Positions 7,793 to 17,474 of a stretch of DNA of 64,000 nucleotides are shown here, piece by piece (position 1 is the first letter of the stretch; every line of letters begins with the position of its first letter). This DNA comes from Gammaproteobacteria bacterium. Its GTDB lineage: Bacteria > Pseudomonadota > Gammaproteobacteria > Pseudomonadales > IMCC2047. The position numbers and the translations under genes are program-made. Where the stretch lies: contig JAJFKB010000014.1 of NCBI GenBank assembly GCA_021773395.1, positions 1 through 64,000 of the forward strand. The letters run 5' to 3'. The notes beneath the pieces are model-generated. The model was not told the origin of the DNA. It made no database searches and was given only the letters and a program-made list of their open reading frames with translations.

Positions 7793-10700
7793 CCTGTTTG
7801 TCAAAAGGCCGGTATTAGCAACGGTTATCAATCTCTTCATACTGTTACTGGGCATTAATGCTTTTGATCAATTGAGTATTCGCCAGTATCCCAAAATTGA
7901 AGATGCCGTGATAACCATCTCGACGGTTTATGTGGGAGCCAGTACTGATCTGGTACAGGGATTTATTACCACGCCCGTACAGCAGGCAATAGCGGGTGCA
8001 GAGGGTATCGATTACATAACATCAAGCAGTGTGAACAGTAACTCAGTGGTCACAGCTCATATTAATCCTGAGTTTGATACTGATCAGGTGTTAACGGAAA
8101 TTATGGCCAAAGTTGCTCAGGTTAAGGGGCAGTTGCCAAAGGAGGCTGAGGATTCTGTGATAACCAAGGGGGTGAGCAGAGGCTCGGCGCTCCTGTATAT
8201 CCGGTCAAACAGCAATTCTATGTCGGACGAGCAGATTACTGATTACTTGTCGCGGGTCGTCGAGCCCAAGCTTGCTACGCTTGAAGGGGTCGCTGGAGCT
8301 GAAGTGTTCGGCGCTCGGAAATTTGCTATGCGCCTGTGGCTGGATCCGCTAAAAATGGCTGCCCACGATATAACTGCGCAAGAGTTTAATGAAGCGATAC
8401 GTAAAAATCACTTTTTATCAACGGCGGGGCAAACGAAGAATTATTGGGTGGCCACTCAGGTTAAGGCGAATACTGATCTTAGCAGCGTTGCGGGCTTTGA
8501 AAAAATTGTTGTAAAACACCAGGGTGATACCCTGGTGAGAGTAGCGGATGTGGCGAGAGTGGAGCTGAATTCTGAGAATTTTGATAACGGTGTTTTCTTT
8601 AATGGTCAGCAGGCGGTTTTTATTGGTGTGACGGCTACGCCATCCGCCAATCCGTTGGAAGTAAGTCAGCGAGTTGGGCTGGCTCTGGAGAAATTACAAC
8701 CGGAATTGCCGGTCGGCACAGAAGTGGAAATTATTTATGACTCCACTAAATTTATACAAGCTTCTATTGATGAGGTGGCCCAAACTCTGGCTGAAGCGGC
8801 CTTGATTGTCATTCTGGTTGTATTTATATTTTTGGGAGATATCAGGACGGTTATTATACCTGTTGTAGCGATTCCGCTGTCTTTGGTGGGAATGCTGTTT
8901 CTAATGTGGACCTTGGGATATTCGCTCAATTTATTAACCCTGTTGGCGATGGTGCTGGCCATTGGTCTGGTGGTTGATGATGCTATTGTGGTGGTGGAGA
9001 ATATTCACCGCCATATTGAAGAGGGGTTGTCTTCTTTCGACGCTGCGTTGCAGGGTGCGAGGGAGATAGCGATGCCGGTTGTTTCCATGACTTTGACGCT
9101 CGCGGCGGTCTATGCGCCGATTGGCTTTTTAACCGGTGTCACAGGAAAACTATTCAGCGAGTTTGCTTTTAGTCTGGCAGGTGCGGTGATTATTTCCGGC
9201 GTGGTGGCTTTAACCCTGTCTCCGATGATGTGTTCAAAATTGATGCGGGCGGAAGCTGAAGAAAGCAGGTTTTCCAAAAAACTGGATCAGTTGTTTAGCA
9301 AACTCCGGGAAAAATACAGAGAGATTCTTGTCGATATACTTAATTATCGTCCGGTAACGCTGGTTTTTGCATTGATAGTGCTGATATGTATCCCTTTTTT
9401 ATTGCTGTTCAGCCAAAATGAACTGGCACCGCAGGAAGACCAGGGATCCCTGTTCTTGGCTTCCAATTCTCCAAATTATGCCAATATCAATTATATCAAC
9501 CGGTATACTCAGGAATTTGATAAGATTTTCTCTTCCTTTCCTGAATACAGAGTAGCAGTAAGATTTAATACCTCTGGCGCGAAGAACTCTTCTTTTAGTG
9601 TTTTTGGGCTTTCACCCTGGGATGAAAGGAAACGGACGGCGATGGAAATACAGCCTTTGGTGCAAGCTGAAGTGGACAAGATTCCCGGCATTAGCGTCTT
9701 TATCTTCGCTCGGGAATCATTACCTGGCGCCGGCGGTGGGCCACCCATCCAGTTTGTGATCAATACCACCAGCGACTACCCTTCATTGGCTCAATTGGCG
9801 GATCAGTTGGCATCAGAAGCGCGTAAAAGTGGGCTGTTCATGTTTGTTGAAAGTGATCTGAAATTTACCAAGCCAGAGTTGCGTATTAACATCGATCGCG
9901 ATAAAGCGGCGCAGATGGGGATCAGTATGGAGGCGATTGGATCTTCATTGGCGACGCTGCTTGGAGAGGGGTGGCTTAACCGATTTGCCGTTCAGGGTAG
10001 GAGCTATAAAGTGATACCTCAAGCCGACACATCAAATCGACTGCAGGCGTCGCAACTGAATCAGTATTACGTTCGCACATCGGCCGGCAAACAGGTCACT
10101 TTGGGTACGGTTGTCAGCATGGAAACTATTGCGCAACCGGTTAGCCTGAATCAGTTTCAGCAGTTAAATTCGGCGAAATTGGAAGGGATGATGGTGCCGG
10201 GTATCAGTATGGGGGATGCACTCCAGTTTCTTGATGACAAGGCCAAAGAGTTGCTACCAGAAGGATTTTCGGTCGACTACGATGGGGCATCACGGCAGTT
10301 TGTTACCGAGGGTAGCAAGCTCTATGTCACCTTTGGCTTATCACTAATTGCGATATTTTTGGTACTGGCCGCACAATTTGAAAGTTTTAGAGATCCTTTG
10401 GTTATTTTGATTAGCGTACCGTTGTCAATCTGTGGTGCGTTAATCCCTATCACCTTGGGTTTTGCAACCATGAATATCTATAGTCAAATTGGTCTGATTA
10501 CCCTGATTGGGCTGATCAGTAAACACGGTATTCTAATCGTTGAATTTGCAAATAAACTGCAGCAGGAGGGCAGGTCTCGCATGGAAGCGATCAGCGAATC
10601 AGCCTCAGTACGCTTGCGCCCGGTACTCATGACAACTGCAGCGATGGTGTTGGGTGTGGTGCCGCTGATTCTAGCTTCTGGAGCTGGAGCCGTCAGTCGT

Positions 10701-10853
10701 TTTAATATTGGCTTGGTGATTGCTACTGGAATGACCGTGGGTACGCTTTTCACCCTGTTTGTTGTGCCGGTTGTGTATAGTTATGTGGCTAAAGATCACC
10801 AAAAGATCAAAGCAGAAGCTGTTGGTGTGAGCACCGGGCCATTTGGTTATTAA
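7779..10853 (+). CDS. RND efflux transporter permease (HAE1-like)
   Basis: This 1,024-residue inner-membrane proton antiporter subunit forms the trimeric pump. It has the expected two-fold layout: TM1 near 12-32, a large periplasmic loop, TM2-6, and TM7-12 after a second loop. The TM4 proton-relay motif GLVVDDAIVVVEN is near 395-407, with the paired aspartates intact; FxGD-type and GxxSKHGILIVEFAN motifs are present in the second half. Length matches MexI/AcrB relatives. Substrates cannot be predicted. No local regulator gene is seen. Confidence 0.94.
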   Translation: MKFTDLFVKRPVLATVINLFILLLGINAFDQLSIRQYPKIEDAVITISTVYVGASTDLVQGFITTPVQQAIAGAEGIDYITSSSVNSNSVVTAHINPEFDTDQVLTEIMAKVAQVKGQLPKEAEDSVITKGVSRGSALLYIRSNSNSMSDEQITDYLSRVVEPKLATLEGVAGAEVFGARKFAMRLWLDPLKMAAHDITAQEFNEAIRKNHFLSTAGQTKNYWVATQVKANTDLSSVAGFEKIVVKHQGDTLVRVADVARVELNSENFDNGVFFNGQQAVFIGVTATPSANPLEVSQRVGLALEKLQPELPVGTEVEIIYDSTKFIQASIDEVAQTLAEAALIVILVVFIFLGDIRTVIIPVVAIPLSLVGMLFLMWTLGYSLNLLTLLAMVLAIGLVVDDAIVVVENIHRHIEEGLSSFDAALQGAREIAMPVVSMTLTLAAVYAPIGFLTGVTGKLFSEFAFSLAGAVIISGVVALTLSPMMCSKLMRAEAEESRFSKKLDQLFSKLREKYREILVDILNYRPVTLVFALIVLICIPFLLLFSQNELAPQEDQGSLFLASNSPNYANINYINRYTQEFDKIFSSFPEYRVAVRFNTSGAKNSSFSVFGLSPWDERKRTAMEIQPLVQAEVDKIPGISVFIFARESLPGAGGGPPIQFVINTTSDYPSLAQLADQLASEARKSGLFMFVESDLKFTKPELRINIDRDKAAQMGISMEAIGSSLATLLGEGWLNRFAVQGRSYKVIPQADTSNRLQASQLNQYYVRTSAGKQVTLGTVVSMETIAQPVSLNQFQQLNSAKLEGMMVPGISMGDALQFLDDKAKELLPEGFSVDYDGASRQFVTEGSKLYVTFGLSLIAIFLVLAAQFESFRDPLVILISVPLSICGALIPITLGFATMNIYSQIGLITLIGLISKHGILIVEFANKLQQEGRSRMEAISESASVRLRPVLMTTAAMVLGVVPLILASGAGAVSRFNIGLVIATGMTVGTLFTLFVVPVVYSYVAKDHQKIKAEAVGVSTGPFGY

Positions 10854-10866
10854 AGATACTGGTAGA

Positions 10867-11115
10867 CTATCTTTTAATCAGCCGATAGCCTGACAATAGC
10901 AGGATCGCACCTGCTATTGCCATGGCAAAGCTGCCCAGGTCAAATCCTTTGATGTCAGATAGTCCAAAGAAAGAGCCGATAAATCCACCCACAAAAGCAC
11001 CAGCAATACCTATGGCTCCGGTCAGGAAAATTCCGCCAGGATCTTTTCCTGGCATAATCCATTTGGCAACCACACCGGCAATCAGTCCGAAAATTATCCA
11101 TGCAAAGATGTTCAT
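10867..11115 (-). CDS. GlsB/YeaQ/YmgE family small membrane protein
   Basis: An 82-residue, glycine-rich inner-membrane protein with three hydrophobic segments. It opens MNIFAWIIFGLIAGVVAKWI and contains GAFVGGFIGSFFG, the hallmark of the transglycosylase-associated/GlsB family. Members are linked to envelope stress and stationary phase; the biochemical role is unknown. Its stop is 14 bases from the RND gene's stop in convergent orientation. An AT-rich inverted repeat (TTAAAGATA/TATCTTTTAA, 10852-10877) spans the junction and could act as a weak two-way terminator. Confidence 0.9.
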   Translation of the reverse strand: MNIFAWIIFGLIAGVVAKWIMPGKDPGGIFLTGAIGIAGAFVGGFIGSFFGLSDIKGFDLGSFAMAIAGAILLLSGYRLIKR

Positions 11116-11439
11116 TAGTTAAATCCTACTTGTTTTTGTAAAAGGTTTTCTAATATGTTGCACTACCAGGCGAACCCTTGGCAATTGGTATTGTGCTGTC
11201 GATGGTAGTTTTAATAAGTCAGGCTGTCTACCCGTGATATTAATTGTTTAATAAAGTTAACTATCTGCTGGATGGTGGTAGCTTTTTCTCCAAATTTAGG
11301 TAAAATTTAAATATTAGCTTTTCCTAAAGTTGCTGCGTGGCTGAAGTTGTAGTTAACTTTTATGTAAAGGTGGATAGGGCTGAATCGGGACTATCCGATT
11401 CGCAAGTCGGTCGAGGTTGTTGATAGACAGGAGTCGTAT
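11116..11439. other. divergent intergenic region, glsB-type gene / HDOD gene
   Basis: About 320 bases with no credible ORF. A GAATCGG/CCGATTC stem-loop (about 11392-11411) lies in the probable leader of the HDOD gene. Nothing else stands out beyond AT-rich promoter-like sequence around 11300-11330. Confidence 0.4.
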
Positions 11440-12987
11440 ATGACTAAATATCGAATCCACGAATATCTGATGGTATCAGCAGTTATTTATCTGGTGCTGG
11501 TGTTTTTACCTTCGCTGTATTTTAAGATTACCAGCTCACCCTACATTTTTCAGATTCTCAATCCGCTAAATGAATGGATCGCACCTTATGTGTCTGATTA
11601 TTGGGCTGAGCTGATCAGATCCTATGGACACTACGTATTAGCTAACCTCGAAATTGCGACAGTACTGCTAGTGCTATTTCCGGTGACACGCTTGATAGGT
11701 GCCTTGCTGGGATTGCTGGCTGTCAGCATGGCTCTCTTTGCCTATCTAATAACGCCTTTAAGTGTCAGCATTACTATAGGGCGCTCCGCACAACAGCTTG
11801 ATGGCATACTGCTCGGTTTGGCTTGGGGTGTGGTTGCCGCTTGTATAGTGATTATATGGTCGGCGTTTAGCAGAAAGAGAGCCGTTTATGCGACAGCGGG
11901 CAGCTTAGTGCAGCTTAATCGGGATAGAGTTGAAAAGAGCGATTCTGGCGGGCACGTCATCGAGGATCTGGTTTCCCTGGATAGGGAAGTGCCCTACGAT
12001 ACAGAAGTCACGCTAGAGGTAAAGGAGGCGTTTCACCAGATACTGTTTGATCGCAAACACCGTGTGCGTGATGAAATTGCTGGTGATCATAAAAGAGTGG
12101 TTGAGCGAGCAGAGAGTTTGATTGCCTCTCTGCCTAGTCAAAGGAAATATTTTCCTCGCAGGCCTATGATTATTCCTAAATTGATTCGAGCAGTGAATAG
12201 TGAGACCAGTACCAAGAAAGATCTAGTGGAGGTGATAAGCCAGGATCCTGTTTTAGCGGGTGAGTTACTTAAAATTGCCAATAGCCCCTTTTATCGCATT
12301 TCCGAAGATCCAGTAGAAAGCATCGGTAGAGCCGTTGTGTTGTTGGGAATGAACGGCCTTAAAGCACTCACTTCTACGCTGGTTATGCAGCCTGTTGTGA
12401 AGGTCGAAGTAGGATATTTTCCTGAGTATTCTAGTCGAATATGGATACAGGCGGCGAGCGCAGCTGAGGCCGCGCAGGCCTATGCCAGAAAGACACGAAG
12501 TTGTGATAGCTTTACGGCGCATCTGCTTGGTTTGATCAGTAGTATCGGTCATATCGTGATATTTCAGATGGTGATGGATGTCTATAAGGAGTTTTCGGGA
12601 ATTCGTCCCAGCGAATCCGTCATTAAGTTGGTACGTAGCCGCTATGCCGATAAGGTCTCAGCAGCAGTTGCGGAGCATTGGGGTATGTCCGAAGATTTTT
12701 TGGCAACACTGCATGCTTACGAACAAAAAAAATCGTTGAATGAAATGGACGCGCTGACACGCGCGCTCTACTACGGGAGATTATGTGCGACATTGCATAT
12801 ACTTCACAATGCCGGGCTTTACACTGAGGAACGGGTGCGATTCGTTACAAATTTACAGGGTTTGCATGCTAATGTCTTTGACGCAATCTGGTTAGTATTG
12901 GAAAGCGATGGGCAACGCATCAATGAAGTTTGGGGCGAATCGACTACGACCGGCCAACAAGAGACACCATTAGAAACGGGTATGTAA
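11440..12987 (+). CDS. membrane-anchored HDOD-domain signalling protein
   Basis: The protein has 515 residues. The first about 145 hold four hydrophobic segments; a charged linker follows, then an HDOD domain (about 235-430) starting RRPMIIPKLIRAVNS and including DPVLAGELLKIANSPFYR and SIGRAVVLLGMNGLKAL. HDOD is a degenerate HD phosphohydrolase fold that usually lacks catalytic metal ligands and acts as a signalling scaffold. The fusion to a membrane domain is less common than soluble forms. AGGAG lies seven bases before the ATG. The last 18 bases overlap the convergent cysH gene. The output is unknown. Confidence 0.82.
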   Translation: MTKYRIHEYLMVSAVIYLVLVFLPSLYFKITSSPYIFQILNPLNEWIAPYVSDYWAELIRSYGHYVLANLEIATVLLVLFPVTRLIGALLGLLAVSMALFAYLITPLSVSITIGRSAQQLDGILLGLAWGVVAACIVIIWSAFSRKRAVYATAGSLVQLNRDRVEKSDSGGHVIEDLVSLDREVPYDTEVTLEVKEAFHQILFDRKHRVRDEIAGDHKRVVERAESLIASLPSQRKYFPRRPMIIPKLIRAVNSETSTKKDLVEVISQDPVLAGELLKIANSPFYRISEDPVESIGRAVVLLGMNGLKALTSTLVMQPVVKVEVGYFPEYSSRIWIQAASAAEAAQAYARKTRSCDSFTAHLLGLISSIGHIVIFQMVMDVYKEFSGIRPSESVIKLVRSRYADKVSAAVAEHWGMSEDFLATLHAYEQKKSLNEMDALTRALYYGRLCATLHILHNAGLYTEERVRFVTNLQGLHANVFDAIWLVLESDGQRINEVWGESTTTGQQETPLETGM

Positions 12988-13647
12988 TCCGCATTCGCGC
13001 GTTTCCTGCGCTTTTGTAGGATCAAAATAATCCGGTTCATTCGGTAAGCTATGTTTTTCCAGATATTCATTCATCTGTTGTTCTGACCAGCTTAACAGCG
13101 GTGCAACCTTAATAATGCCCTCTTTTGAACGGCTAACGATGTCCAGTGTTTTGCGGAACTCTGTTTGATCCTTGCGCAGGCCAGTAATCCATACTTCGGG
13201 TTTTAGCGTATCGGTTGCTCTTTTGAAGGGTTCCAGTTTTACCTGCTCGGTAAATTCTTCGTGCAGCGGGTCATCAACATCGGGAATCCCCCCCATCATT
13301 ACATTCAATCGAGCGGTGGTAATCAGCGGTGTATAAACATCGATATTCAAATCCAATTCGTTGATCAGTTTATTGGCAAAGCGGTAAGTGGCGGAACTAT
13401 TGTACCCTGTGTCGATCCACAGAATTTTACTGTTGTACTGGATTCTGGATACCATATGCAACAGTACAGCCGAGTGGTCACCAAAAGTGGTAGTTGTGAT
13501 AGTGCGTTTGCCCAAACTAATAGCCCAGCGAATAATCTCCTGAGCCGACTTTCCTGCCAATTGGGCATTTGCGTCCTCCAGTTCCAGGTCTGCGATATTG
13601 ATGTCGAGATTCGATAATTCCGGCACTGTATTTTCCGCTGCGAGCAT
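12970..13647 (-). CDS. cysH: phosphoadenylyl-sulfate (PAPS) reductase
   Basis: CysH reduces PAPS to sulfite using thioredoxin in assimilatory sulfate reduction. The 225-residue protein has the nucleotide-binding TTTFGDHSAVLLHM, the WIDTGYN segment, the substrate motif TGLRKDQTEFR, and the C-terminal catalytic ECGLHTRF with Cys219. The paired CC motifs that bind the 4Fe-4S cluster of APS reductases are absent, which favours the PAPS-specific E. coli type. The 3' end overlaps the HDOD gene on the other strand by 18 bases. No other sulfate-assimilation gene is adjacent. Confidence 0.9.
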   Translation of the reverse strand: MLAAENTVPELSNLDINIADLELEDANAQLAGKSAQEIIRWAISLGKRTITTTTFGDHSAVLLHMVSRIQYNSKILWIDTGYNSSATYRFANKLINELDLNIDVYTPLITTARLNVMMGGIPDVDDPLHEEFTEQVKLEPFKRATDTLKPEVWITGLRKDQTEFRKTLDIVSRSKEGIIKVAPLLSWSEQQMNEYLEKHSLPNEPDYFDPTKAQETRECGLHTRF

Positions 13648-13753
13648 AAAGTGTAACTAAATTGTGAAAAGGGCTGCAATTATATGACAAATACTGGATT
13701 TACGGGATCCCGGATTAGGAACATTATGCTATTAGGATATTACAGCCTGACTA

Positions 13754-15064
13754 TTAAGCCTGCTTTAGATAGGACGGGTCTGACACCACGTCGACCAAAG
13801 CATTAGCCAGTTGTTCTAGGTCCTTGGTGCTGATAACAAAAGGTGGCATGATGTAGACAAGCCTGCCAAAAGGGCGAACCCATATCCCCCGATCGACAAA
13901 TGCACGGGTGATCTCCTTCATTTTTACGGGCGCTACCATTTCGATAACGCCAATGGCACCCAACACGCGAACATCGGCGACCTGTTTGAAAGCCCTTGCT
14001 GGGGCTAATAGTGTCTTTAGCTGTTGCTCTATTTGAGCGACTCTATTAGCCCAGTCGCTCGAGAGCAGTAATTTTGTGCTTGCCAGAGCTGCACTGCAGG
14101 CTAAAGGGTTAGCCATAAAGGTAGGGCCGTGCATAAATGTGCCCGGATGGGCATTACTGATGCCAGCGCTGACTTTTTCAGTGGTGAGCGTGGCGGCCAA
14201 GGTCATATAACCTCCTGTCAGTGCTTTACCTAAACACATGATATCAGGCGTTATGTCGGCATGTTCGCAGGCGAACAGTTTGCCGGTACGACCAAAGTTA
14301 GTGGCGATCTCATCCAGAATAAGCAGTACCCCGTATTGATCGCATAATTCTCGGGCGCGTTTAAGGTAAGTGGGTGAATAAAAACGCATGCCGCCAGCAC
14401 CCTGTACGATGGGCTCCATAATGAGCGCGGCAATATCTGCGTGGTTTTCTTCCAGAACTTTTTCCAGGGCTAGAATATCGCTTTCATCCCACTCATCCTC
14501 AAAGCGGCACTCGGGTGCGGGCACAAAAAACTGGCTTGATACAACTCCGCTAAACAGCCCATGCATGCCGGTAACTGGATCGCAAACGGACATGGCTCCA
14601 AAAGTGTCACCGTGATAGCCGTTAAGTATTGTCAGCATTTTATGCTTTTGTGGTTTACCCTGCGCGTGCCAATATTGGATGGCCATTTTGATCGCCACCT
14701 CTACTGCGACAGAACCGGAGTCGCTAAAGAATACCTGTTGAAGTTTTTCGGGGGTGATTTTTACCAGTAGTTGTGCAAGCTGTACGGCGGGTTCATGGGT
14801 TAAACCGCCAAACATGACATGTGCCATTTTCTCGAGCTGCTCTTGAATGGCATGATTGATGGCAGGGTGGTTGTATCCGTGAATGACCGACCACCATGAG
14901 GACATACCATCGATCAGTTTGGTGCCATCTGCCAGCTTAAGCTGTACTCCCTGAGCAGACTGCACTGGGTAAACGGGTGGATTGTTCTTCATTGATGAAT
15001 AGGGGTGCCAAAGGTGTGTGGCGTCCGCCTGTAACAGTAGGTCGATATCTATTTTGTTTTGCAT
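13754..15064 (-). CDS. bioA: adenosylmethionine-8-amino-7-oxononanoate aminotransferase
   Basis: BioA makes 7,8-diaminononanoate in biotin synthesis, using SAM as amino donor and PLP as cofactor. The 436-residue protein opens with [10 protein letters not shown], the BioA-specific N-terminal signature. It contains [16 protein letters not shown], the PLP-contacting segment [14 protein letters not shown] and the Schiff-base lysine in [15 protein letters not shown], all typical of the class-III aminotransferase subgroup. Other biotin genes are not in the window, so bio genes are scattered in this organism. It is divergent from the small membrane protein at 15219. Confidence 0.94.
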   Translation of the reverse strand: MQNKIDIDLLLQADATHLWHPYSSMKNNPPVYPVQSAQGVQLKLADGTKLIDGMSSWWSVIHGYNHPAINHAIQEQLEKMAHVMFGGLTHEPAVQLAQLLVKITPEKLQQVFFSDSGSVAVEVAIKMAIQYWHAQGKPQKHKMLTILNGYHGDTFGAMSVCDPVTGMHGLFSGVVSSQFFVPAPECRFEDEWDESDILALEKVLEENHADIAALIMEPIVQGAGGMRFYSPTYLKRARELCDQYGVLLILDEIATNFGRTGKLFACEHADITPDIMCLGKALTGGYMTLAATLTTEKVSAGISNAHPGTFMHGPTFMANPLACSAALASTKLLLSSDWANRVAQIEQQLKTLLAPARAFKQVADVRVLGAIGVIEMVAPVKMKEITRAFVDRGIWVRPFGRLVYIMPPFVISTKDLEQLANALVDVVSDPSYLKQA

Positions 15065-15218
15065 AACGAGCCTATATTGTTTAACCCGGACATTCTAGCC
15101 CGGAGAAAATTCGATTCCCACAGATAAAGCGAATTAGTGACAATGATTTACAGTATGGGATAAACGGGCGTAATGGGTTAGAATCGGCAATGCGGACAAC
15201 CATAATAAAGGAGTTGTT

Positions 15219-15419
15219 ATGAAAACCATGTTTAACTGGGTGAGTCATATAGCGGCACTGGCAGGTATCCTGGACTGTTTTATCGCTGGGACTGCCAGTG
15301 TGATGGGGCAACAAACTATCAGTGGTTATGATGTTAAAACCGTGTTTTTAGTCGGTATAGCCGGCATGGTGTTAGCCTGTTTGTTGCGACTCTACTATAT
15401 GAGTATGGAAGCGGCCTGA
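15219..15419 (+). CDS. small two-helix membrane protein, unknown
   Basis: A 66-residue protein with two hydrophobic segments (about 8-30 and 40-60) joined by GQQTISGYDVKTV. It starts 22 bases before the RegB-type kinase and is probably co-transcribed. AAAGGAG lies six bases before the ATG, supporting translation. I do not recognise a family. Position and topology suggest a membrane partner of the sensor kinase, but this is only inference. Confidence 0.65.
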   Translation: MKTMFNWVSHIAALAGILDCFIAGTASVMGQQTISGYDVKTVFLVGIAGMVLACLLRLYYMSMEAA

Positions 15420-15441
15420 CTTGGGTAGTTTCAAACGGTAA

Positions 15442-16746
15442 ATGTTGTTCTCAAAACACCTTCCTCTTTCTGCTGCAAAGGAAAATCTGCGTCGTTTGGC
15501 CGTAGTCCGTGCGATTGCGCTATTGGTCATTATGGCCGGCGTATATTATGCGTATCATTATTTACAGGCTCCGCTGAATTATAACCTGTTGTTGTTCATC
15601 ATTAGTGCAATGATAATGCTGTCGGTGGTTACCGTATTCAGACTCCGGTTTTCCTGGCCGGTGACGGATATTGAGTATTTCCTGCATCTGCTGCTGGACG
15701 TGTTGGCGGTTAGTCTGCTCCTTTATCTGGCTGGAGGCTCTACCAACCCGATTATTTCCTATTATCTGGTACTTTTGACCATATCTGCGGCCACCCTGGC
15801 ATGGCGATATACCTGGCTCATTGCAGTAGCAACCATTGTTGCCTATAGTTTTTTGGTGTTTTTTTATCAGCCGCTGGTTTCAGCGGATACCGCTATGGTG
15901 ATGGGGCATAGCCAGCATGGAGAGAATTTCTTTAGTCTGCATCTGGTGGGTATGTGGATCACCTTTGTTGCGAGTGCCTTGCTGATCACCTACTTTGTGG
16001 TGAGAATGGCGCAAGCGATACGTGAACAGGACCTGGTGCTGGCTAACAGCAGGGAATCTGCATTACACGATGAGCAGTTGATAGCTGTGGCGACGTTGGC
16101 AGCTGGGGCAGCGCATGAACTGAGTACGCCGCTTTCAACCATGTCGGTAGTGATTGGTGAGCTTAAGCGAGATCACCCGGCGGATGATTCAGTGCAAGAG
16201 GATTTGAATATTCTCGAGAGCCAGGTGCAGGCCTGTAAATACGCATTGCAGAGTATGGTTGAAAAATCGAATGTTAGTCCAGGCGAAGCGGTTCGACAGG
16301 TTGCCGTTATTCCTTATATTGAATCTTTGATAGATCGCTGGCGTTTGATGCGGCCGGAAGTGGTTTTCAGCTATACGGTGCTTTCTGCGGAGCAGAGTCC
16401 TGAAATTCAGGTTGATGAGACGATGAGTCAGGCGGTTCTTAATCTGTTGAATAATGCTGGGGATGCGAGTCCTCAGCGAGTGGAAATACAGCTGTCCTGG
16501 GATCTGAATACAGTGCTTCTAGCAATAAGGGATTATGGAGAGGGCATTCCGATGGCATTAGCGGATCAGATCGGTAAGCCATTTGTCAGCACCAAGCGCA
16601 AAGGAATAGGGCTAGGATTATTTTTGTCACACGCGACAATTAATCGATTCAAAGGGCAGGTAGCCCTATATAATCATGAACAGGGAGGAACCTTGACCGA
16701 GTTAAAATTACCCTTGTTCCGTTCGCAGGAGATTGATGCTGAATAA
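15442..16746 (+). CDS. RegB/PrrB-type redox sensor histidine kinase
   Basis: This 434-residue inner-membrane kinase has six hydrophobic segments in the first about 200 residues. The quinone-site motif GGSTNPI is at 98-104; RegB proteins have GGxxNPF. The H-box is LAAGAAHELSTPL with His225. A cysteine at 265 in QACKYAL sits where RegB carries its redox-active Cys265. N-box NLLNNAGDAS, G1 DYGEGIP and G2 GIGLGLFLSH complete the ATPase domain. His225 and Cys265 agree even in numbering with Rhodobacter RegB as I recall it. It likely senses quinone-pool or thiol redox state and phosphorylates the overlapping response regulator. Confidence 0.9.
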   Translation: MLFSKHLPLSAAKENLRRLAVVRAIALLVIMAGVYYAYHYLQAPLNYNLLLFIISAMIMLSVVTVFRLRFSWPVTDIEYFLHLLLDVLAVSLLLYLAGGSTNPIISYYLVLLTISAATLAWRYTWLIAVATIVAYSFLVFFYQPLVSADTAMVMGHSQHGENFFSLHLVGMWITFVASALLITYFVVRMAQAIREQDLVLANSRESALHDEQLIAVATLAAGAAHELSTPLSTMSVVIGELKRDHPADDSVQEDLNILESQVQACKYALQSMVEKSNVSPGEAVRQVAVIPYIESLIDRWRLMRPEVVFSYTVLSAEQSPEIQVDETMSQAVLNLLNNAGDASPQRVEIQLSWDLNTVLLAIRDYGEGIPMALADQIGKPFVSTKRKGIGLGLFLSHATINRFKGQVALYNHEQGGTLTELKLPLFRSQEIDAE

Positions 16747-17266
16747 TAGGCTATTAATTATTGATGATGATCGGGTGTTTACCGAGGTGCTAGCCAGAGC
16801 GATGAGTAAAAGAGACCTGGAGGTAAAGCAGGCACACAACTCTGAACAGGCACTGCAGCTGATACGCGATTTTTCCCCTGATCGGGTGACGCTCGACTTA
16901 AAAATGATCAACGAGTCCGGATTGCAGCTATTACCGTCTTTGGTAGAATTGCAGCCAACAGCAAAAATCGTAGTCTTGACGGGCTATTCAAGCATAGCAA
17001 CAGCGGTACAGGCGATGAAGCTGGGGGCATTTAATTACCTGTGTAAGCCCGCTAATGCCGACGAAATATTGGCAGCCCTGGATCCCCAAGCCTTAGATGA
17101 TATTGAACTGGAAGAAAACCCGGTTTCGGTGAATCGCTTGGAATGGGAACATATTCAACGAGTGCTCGAAGAAAATGAAGGTAACATATCCGCAACGGCG
17201 AGAGCCTTGGGGATGCACAGAAGAACGCTGCAGCGTAAATTGCAAAAACGTCCGGTTAATCGGTGA
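16736..17266 (+). CDS. RegA/PrrA/ActR-type response regulator
   Basis: The 176-residue protein has an N-terminal receiver with acidic pair in LIIDDD, phosphoacceptor Asp54 in TLDLKM, and a conserved lysine in LCKPA. A short linker precedes a Fis-type helix-turn-helix ending NISATARALGMHRRTLQRKL. This architecture and the RTLQRKLQKRP end are the RegA signature. ATG at 16736 is chosen because AGGAG precedes it by four bases; a TTG three bases earlier is possible. It overlaps the kinase gene by 11 bases. RegA homologues control respiratory and redox genes. Confidence 0.9.
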   Translation: MLNNRLLIIDDDRVFTEVLARAMSKRDLEVKQAHNSEQALQLIRDFSPDRVTLDLKMINESGLQLLPSLVELQPTAKIVVLTGYSSIATAVQAMKLGAFNYLCKPANADEILAALDPQALDDIELEENPVSVNRLEWEHIQRVLEENEGNISATARALGMHRRTLQRKLQKRPVNR

Positions 17267-17474
17267 CCGAATGAGACCTGTACGCTGGAAATTTATAAGA
17301 TTCGCGAGTAAATTCCTGCTAGGATATTCGTGTTTGAAAAACCAATTAGGCAATGCTTGGGAGCCTATTGAGCTTGGGGTTTCTCACCTCAAATGATCGA
17401 AAAACCTGTCTCAAATCGGACTTTCCCTCGCCGTCATTACCTAAGTTCGACAAACTACCAGCTGGAAATCTTGT

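Noticed and set aside
13100-13700. Reverse-strand frames overlapping cysH
   Set aside because: These are shadow frames of cysH with no start signals or family features.
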